Both the position numbers and the translations under genes were made by a program. Below the pieces are notes generated by a model. That model ran no database searches and was not told where the DNA came from. It saw only the letters and a program-made list of their open reading frames with translations. Of a stretch of DNA of 9,912 nucleotides, positions 6,580-9,912 are shown piece by piece; the first letter of the stretch is position 1, and each line of letters opens with the position of its first letter. Source of the stretch: UBA8337 sp049889915 (GTDB taxonomy: Bacteria > Pseudomonadota > Alphaproteobacteria > RS24); the NCBI GenBank assembly GCA_049889915.1, contig JBMHCM010000096.1:1-9912 (forward strand), written 5' to 3'.

Positions 6580-6590
6580 GCTAGCATCAT
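6562..6590. promoter_or_regulatory. Two overlapping palindromes, candidate MarR operator
   Basis: ATTATC and GATAAT (6562-6567 and 6574-6579) form a perfect inverted repeat with a 6-base spacer, 18 bases in all. It overlaps the perfect 10-bp palindrome ATGCTAGCAT (6578-6587), which extends with one mismatched pair to 6575-6590. The size and the position between a MarR gene and ilvE fit a MarR-type operator controlling one or both directions. The link to the MarR protein is inference. Confidence 0.45.
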
Positions 6591-6646
6591 ACATCAAGAC
6601 GGCCTGCAAAATAAGATATTCGGGCCTTGAAAATGGGGACATCACG

Positions 6647-7516
6647 ATGAGCATCGCCTTTGATCAGCGCGACGGTTTTATCTGGATGAATGGCGAGATG
6701 TCGCCATGGGCCGAAACCAAAATTCACGTTCTGACGCATGGGCTGCATTACGGCTCTTGTGTGTTTGAGGGCGAGCGCGCCTATGGCGGCAATATTTTCA
6801 AGCTGCGCGAACATACTGAGCGCCTGTTTTATTCAGCCAGGGAATTGGGCTTTGAAATTCCTTATACTGTTGAAGAAATTGATGCGGCCTGCGAGGCCAC
6901 GTTAGAAGCCAATAATTTGGTCGACGGCTATCTGCGTCCGGTTGCTTGGCGCGGTAGCGAGATGATGGGTGTCTCGGCGCAGCAAAACCGTATCAATGTC
7001 GCCATTGCCGCCTGGGAATGGCCGTCATACTTCGATCCGGAAGAGCGCCTGAAGGGCATTCGCCTCGATTTGGCGAAATATAAGCGCCCGTCACCGGAAA
7101 CCGCTCCTTGCCATGCCAAAGCGGCCGGTCTGTATATGATTTGCACTTTGTCCAAGCATGAAGCCGAGAGCAAAGGCTATGCCGACGCCATGATGTTGGA
7201 TTGGCGCGGCCAAGTTGCTGAAGCGACCGGCGCCAATGTGTTTTTCGTGCAAGATGGCGTCATTCATACGCCGACGCCGGATTGCTTCCTCGATGGGATT
7301 ACGCGGCGCACCGTGATGGATTTGGCCCGTCAACGTGGGTTAGAAATTGTTGAGCGGGCCATTATGCCGGAAGAAATGGAAGGCTTTTCTGAGTGCTTCA
7401 TCACCGGCACGGCGGCTGAGGTAACACCGGTTTCTGAGATTGGCCCGTATCGCTTTACACCAAGCGAGATTTCCAAAAATCTGATGGATGATTACGACGC
7501 GCTGGTTAACGGCTAG
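6647..7516 (+). CDS. ilvE: Branched-chain amino acid aminotransferase (class IV PLP enzyme)
   Basis: The 289-residue enzyme transfers amino groups between glutamate and the keto acids of leucine, isoleucine and valine. Visible features are the start DQRDGFIWMNGE, HVLTHGLHYGSCVFEGERAY (about 27-46), LRPVAWRGSEMMGVS, the PLP-binding lysine Lys158 in HAKAAGLYM, the conserved Glu192 in QVAEATGANVFF, the stretch LDGITRRTVMDLAR and TGTAAEVTPVSEIG near the end. Conservation along the whole length is high for an alphaproteobacterial IlvE. I chose the ATG at 6647 because GGGGA lies about 7 bases before it and family sequences begin here; an in-frame ATG at 6578 would add 23 unlike residues and lies in the promoter region. 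The gene is divergent from the regulator operon. Its TAG interlocks with the stop of the next, convergent gene. Confidence 0.96.
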   Translation: MSIAFDQRDGFIWMNGEMSPWAETKIHVLTHGLHYGSCVFEGERAYGGNIFKLREHTERLFYSARELGFEIPYTVEEIDAACEATLEANNLVDGYLRPVAWRGSEMMGVSAQQNRINVAIAAWEWPSYFDPEERLKGIRLDLAKYKRPSPETAPCHAKAAGLYMICTLSKHEAESKGYADAMMLDWRGQVAEATGANVFFVQDGVIHTPTPDCFLDGITRRTVMDLARQRGLEIVERAIMPEEMEGFSECFITGTAAEVTPVSEIGPYRFTPSEISKNLMDDYDALVNG

Positions 7517-8010
7517 CTTAGTCTCGTTATCAAAAGGGCGAAGCCGGCCAAGTTCAGCGCAATAATGGTCATGCCAAAAGCCGCAATCCATCGCACGACT
7601 TCGGCAATTACCTTCTCGATTTTATAATCGACTTCCAGACGTAAATTCTCACTTTGGTTGGCAGTGTCCTGCCGCATGCGTTCAATGCCTGTTTGTGTTT
7701 CTTTACGTAACTGTTCAATGCCGGTTTGTGTTTCTTTGCGTAATTGCGCAATAGCGGCCTGTGTTTCTTGTTTTGACTGCTCGATACTGGCCTGCGTTTC
7801 TTGTCTTAACCGCTCAATACCAGCCTGTGTTTCTTTCCGCAATCTATCAATATCGCGCGCAATATTGGCCAGTTCAGCCTTTGTCGCCAGCTGGCTGGTC
7901 AGCAGCTTAACCTGTTCATCGGCCAAGGTTTCGGCAATGCGTTCGTCAAGGCCAACTTCTGTCAAACGCTTGACGAATTTATGCGTGTCAAATGTATAGC
8001 TTTCGCTCAT
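7513..8010 (-). CDS. DUF1640 / CCDC90-type coiled-coil membrane protein with 11-residue repeats
   Basis: The 165-residue product begins with the segment SYTFDTHKFVKRLTEVG and ADEQVKLLTSQLATKAEL typical of the DUF1640 family, to which mitochondrial MCUR1/CCDC90B and yeast Put7/Fmp32 belong. Residues 58-123 are six copies of an 11-residue unit close to RKETQTGIEQL, and a weaker seventh follows. A single membrane segment closes the protein (about 137-163, IAAFGMTIIALNLAGFALLI), leaving only a very short tail. The likely form is a tail-anchored coiled coil in the inner membrane with the coil in the cytoplasm. The function in bacteria is unknown; the mitochondrial relatives are linked to calcium uniporter regulation, complex IV or proline metabolism. 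It converges on ilvE with a 4-base overlap and is divergent from the methyltransferase gene. Only a weak GAG precedes the ATG. Confidence 0.85.
   Translation of the reverse strand: MSESYTFDTHKFVKRLTEVGLDERIAETLADEQVKLLTSQLATKAELANIARDIDRLRKETQAGIERLRQETQASIEQSKQETQAAIAQLRKETQTGIEQLRKETQTGIERMRQDTANQSENLRLEVDYKIEKVIAEVVRWIAAFGMTIIALNLAGFALLITRLS
7642..7839 (-). repeat. Six tandem 33-bp coding repeats (hendecad coiled coil)
   Basis: Within the DUF1640-type gene six 33-bp units follow each other exactly in frame and encode 11-residue units with consensus (R/K)(K/Q)ETQ(A/T)GIEQL. Units 4 and 5 agree at 27 of 33 bases by my count; others share mainly the GAAACACAG core. The sixth unit (RQDTANQSENL) is degenerate. 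An 11-residue period is typical of right-handed or straight coiled coils. Confidence 0.92.
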
Positions 8011-8058
8011 CGTCTCAGTTTAGGCGCAAAGCAAGCCACAAGGCACCTGTGTTATTTT

Positions 8059-8087
8059 CAGATATTTGGCTGCATTAAAAATATCTG
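8059..8087. promoter_or_regulatory. Perfect 9-bp inverted repeat in the DUF1640 / methyltransferase spacer
   Basis: CAGATATTT (8059-8067) and AAATATCTG (8079-8087) are exact inverted copies with an 11-base spacer, followed on the plus strand by five T. A terminator is unlikely because the flanking genes are divergent and no plus-strand transcript is expected to end here. It more probably is an operator for one or both genes, or a leader hairpin of the methyltransferase mRNA. Confidence 0.4.
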
Positions 8088-8143
8088 TTTTTAAAACGGC
8101 TCTTTTCTGTTCCGGCATTCTATGCCACGCTTTTGACAATTCA

Positions 8144-8150
8144 GGGGAGG
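8144..8150 (+). promoter_or_regulatory. Strong ribosome binding site of the methyltransferase gene
   Basis: GGGGAGG precedes two adjacent ATG codons at 8153 and 8156. Its GGAGG core ends 5 bases before the second ATG and only 2 before the first, which favours the second. It clearly rules out the far-upstream TTG at 8066 as the normal start. Confidence 0.75.
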
Positions 8151-8155
8151 GCATG

Positions 8156-8776
8156 ATGGGCTTTTATGAAAAACATATTCTACCGCGTTTTATTGGGGCT
8201 GCGTGCGGCACCAAGCCGATTTTGAAGCAGCGCGAAAAGGTTGTGCCGCAGGCCGAAGGGCGAGTGCTGGAAGTCGGTATGGGCACCGGCCATAATCTCG
8301 ATTTTTATGACCCTAATAAAGTGGATATGGTGTTCGGGCTGGAACCGGCGCCCGATATGGTCAAGCGAGCCAAGCCGTTGGCTGAAAAGGCGCCGTTTGA
8401 TGTCGAATTTATCGACTTGCCGGGCGAAGAAATTCCGCTTGAAGACAATAGCGTCGACACGGTTTTGCTGACCTATACGCTGTGCACCATACCGGGCACG
8501 CTAAAGGCGATGGAAAATATGCGCCGTGTGCTGAAGCCCGGTGGTAAGCTGATTTTCTCCGAGCATGGCAAGGCCCCCGATGCGGCAATTGAGAAATGGC
8601 AAAACCGCTTAAACGGAGCATGGGGCAAGATTGCCGGTGGCTGCAATATCAACCGCGACATCCCAAAGCTGATCGAAGAAGGCGGCTTCAAAATCACCGA
8701 TATGGAGCAGATGTATGTGCCGTCCACACCACGCATTCTCGGCTACACGTATTGGGGCGCAGCCGAGATTAAGTAG
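8156..8776 (+). CDS. Class I SAM-dependent methyltransferase, METTL7-like
   Basis: The product of 206 residues starts MGFYEKHILPRFI; the ATG at 8153 would add only one methionine. After ACGTKPILKQREKVVP comes the SAM-binding motif I VLEVGMGTGHNLDFY, then motif II-like GLEPAPDM, DLPGEEIPLEDNSVDTV, LLTYTLCTIP and the post-motif RRVLKPGGKLIFSEHG. These stretches and their order match the bacterial relatives of human METTL7A/B (thiol methyltransferases) and are more distantly related to UbiE and phosphatidylethanolamine methyltransferases. The substrate is unknown. Unlike METTL7A it lacks an N-terminal membrane anchor, so it should be cytosolic. It appears to be a single-gene unit, divergent from the DUF1640-type gene and convergent with the DAHP synthase gene 12 bases on. 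Confidence 0.88.
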   Translation: MGFYEKHILPRFIGAACGTKPILKQREKVVPQAEGRVLEVGMGTGHNLDFYDPNKVDMVFGLEPAPDMVKRAKPLAEKAPFDVEFIDLPGEEIPLEDNSVDTVLLTYTLCTIPGTLKAMENMRRVLKPGGKLIFSEHGKAPDAAIEKWQNRLNGAWGKIAGGCNINRDIPKLIEEGGFKITDMEQMYVPSTPRILGYTYWGAAEIK

Positions 8777-8788
8777 CGGCGTAACCGG

Positions 8789-9912
8789 TTAAGCGACTTT
8801 TTCCGCAGCTTTTGTTTCGCCAATACCCTCAGCGATTAAGAAGGCCAGCTCTAGGGCTTGGCTGCCATTGAGGCGCGGGTCGCAATGCGTGTGATAGCGG
8901 CTCGACAAATCTTCTTCTGAAATGGCCTGCGCGCCACCCAAACATTCGGTGACATTTTGGCCGGTCATTTCAAAGTGAATACCGCCCGCATGTGTGCCCT
9001 CTGCTTGGTGCACACCCATAAAGCGCTGCACTTCCGTCAGAATGCGGTCAACGGGCCGCGTTTTATAGCCATTTGATGCCTTGATTGTGTTGCCATGCAT
9101 CGGGTCGCATGACCAAACAACTTTGCGGCCTTCGCTTTCAACTTTGCGAATAAGCTGCGGCAGATGATTTTCAACATTATCATGGCCGAAGCGCGCTATC
9201 AGCGTAATCCGACCGGCTTCGTTTTGCGGGTTTAGCTTATCCAGCAATTTGATCAGCTCATCCGGTTCCAGCGATGGGCCGCATTTCAGGCCAATTGGGT
9301 TTTTGACGCCTGCCAGAAATTCAACATGCGCGCCATCCGGCTGGCGTGTGCGGTCGCCAATCCACAGCATATGCGCAGAGGTGTCGTAATAATCACCGCT
9401 GGTGCTGTCGAGGCGGGTCAGCGCTTGCTCATAACCGAGCAGCAGCGCTTCATGGCTGGTGTAAAAATCAACCATGCCCATTTGCGGCGCGGTGGCGCTG
9501 GTGATGCCGCATGCGGCCATAAATTCCATCGCTTGGTCGATTTGTTGCGCCATTTCCTCATAGCGCGCGCCTTGCGGGCTATCGGCGACAAAGCCTTGGT
9601 TCCAGCGATGCACTTCGTTCAAATCGGCATAACCGCCTTTGGCAAAAGCGCGCAGCAGGTTGAGCGTTGATGCGGCCTGCCGATAGGCGGCGATTTGCCG
9701 TTCCGGGTCCGGCACGCGGGCGCCGCTTTCAAAATCAATGCCGTTGATGATGTCGCCGCGATAGCTCGGCAGTTCGACGCCATCAATCGTTTCAGTATCG
9801 GCTGAGCGCGGCTTGGCAAACTGACCGGCCATACGACCGACCTTAATGACCGGCAATTTGGCGCCATAAGTCAGCACAACAGACATTTGCAGCAATACAC
9901 GGAAAGTGTCGC
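8789..9912 (-). CDS. aroG: Class II 3-deoxy-7-phosphoheptulonate synthase (DAHP synthase), 5' end outside the window
   Basis: DAHP synthase joins phosphoenolpyruvate and erythrose 4-phosphate in the first step of the shikimate pathway. The frame is open to the right edge, and the last bases encode DTFRVLLQMSVVLTYGAKLP, which belongs inside the family, so about 80-90 N-terminal residues including the metal-binding cysteine of GGDCAE are missing. Visible class II motifs are KVGRMAGQFAKPRS, GDYYDTSAHMLWIGDRTRQ, VKNPIGLKCGPS, RKVVWSCDPMHGNT with KTRPVDRIL, GTHAGGIHFEMTGQNVTEC and HTHCDPRLNGSQALELAF; the last two carry His, Glu and Asp metal ligands. This is the plant/Mycobacterium type, not the E. 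coli AroF/G/H type. The symbol is that used for the mycobacterial enzyme and may differ in other annotations. The internal TTG at 9895 is not the start. Confidence 0.95.
   Translation of the reverse strand, partial: DTFRVLLQMSVVLTYGAKLPVIKVGRMAGQFAKPRSADTETIDGVELPSYRGDIINGIDFESGARVPDPERQIAAYRQAASTLNLLRAFAKGGYADLNEVHRWNQGFVADSPQGARYEEMAQQIDQAMEFMAACGITSATAPQMGMVDFYTSHEALLLGYEQALTRLDSTSGDYYDTSAHMLWIGDRTRQPDGAHVEFLAGVKNPIGLKCGPSLEPDELIKLLDKLNPQNEAGRITLIARFGHDNVENHLPQLIRKVESEGRKVVWSCDPMHGNTIKASNGYKTRPVDRILTEVQRFMGVHQAEGTHAGGIHFEMTGQNVTECLGGAQAISEEDLSSRYHTHCDPRLNGSQALELAFLIAEGIGETKAAEKVA

Noticed and set aside
6578..6646. N-terminal extension of IlvE from an upstream ATG
   Set aside because: The ATG lies within the -10 and palindrome region, and the family start MSIAFDQRDG with a good ribosome binding site is at 6647.
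7642..7839. 33-bp repeats read as a CRISPR array
   Set aside because: The units are contiguous without spacers, in frame, and encode a coiled coil.
8133..8138. TTGACA upstream of the methyltransferase start as a -35 box
   Set aside because: A matching -10 would fall on the start codon itself; it overlaps the ribosome binding region.

Overview
The window looks like ordinary, tightly packed chromosomal DNA of an alphaproteobacterium of moderate GC content. The evidence is the gene set and order: lgt, a MidA/NDUFAF7-type methyltransferase and a PgeF-type protein run together, a UbiK-type gene is divergent from lgt, and there are a YbjN-domain protein next to proC, a PetP/PetR-like MarR and OmpR pair, a DUF1640 (CCDC90-type) coiled-coil protein and a class II DAHP synthase. 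I cannot name a genus. I see no mobile element, RNA gene, CRISPR array or phage gene, and no gene-free stretch reaches 300 bases.

Layout: (1) 1-2112, minus strand: lgt, then midA, then the start of pgeF, which runs off the left edge; these look like one operon. (2) 2246-3963, plus strand: a ubiK-like gene, then a YbjN-domain gene coupled to proC by an 8-base overlap. The lgt/ubiK spacer (2113-2245) holds a degenerate 12-bp tandem repeat and an inverted repeat centred on a two-way -10-like element. (3) 3978-6523, minus strand: a MarR-type regulator, an OmpR-type response regulator and a membrane histidine kinase in one tight operon. (4) 6647-7516, plus strand: ilvE, divergent from the regulator operon, with two overlapping palindromes in the shared spacer. 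(5) 7513-8010, minus strand: a DUF1640-type membrane coiled-coil protein with six 11-residue repeats; its stop codon interlocks with that of ilvE. (6) 8156-8776, plus strand: a METTL7-like SAM methyltransferase. (7) 8789-9912, minus strand: class II DAHP synthase, cut at its 5' end by the right edge.

The genes serve several core processes: lipoprotein lipidation (Lgt), respiratory-chain support (MidA, UbiK and perhaps PetP/PetR), and amino-acid synthesis (ProC, IlvE, DAHP synthase). The three convergent junctions are 14, -4 and 12 bases long and have no recognisable intrinsic terminator. I found no convincing undescribed system. The points most worth a second look are the intergenic repeats and palindromes, the complete kinase-regulator-MarR operon, and the hendecad repeat of the DUF1640 protein.
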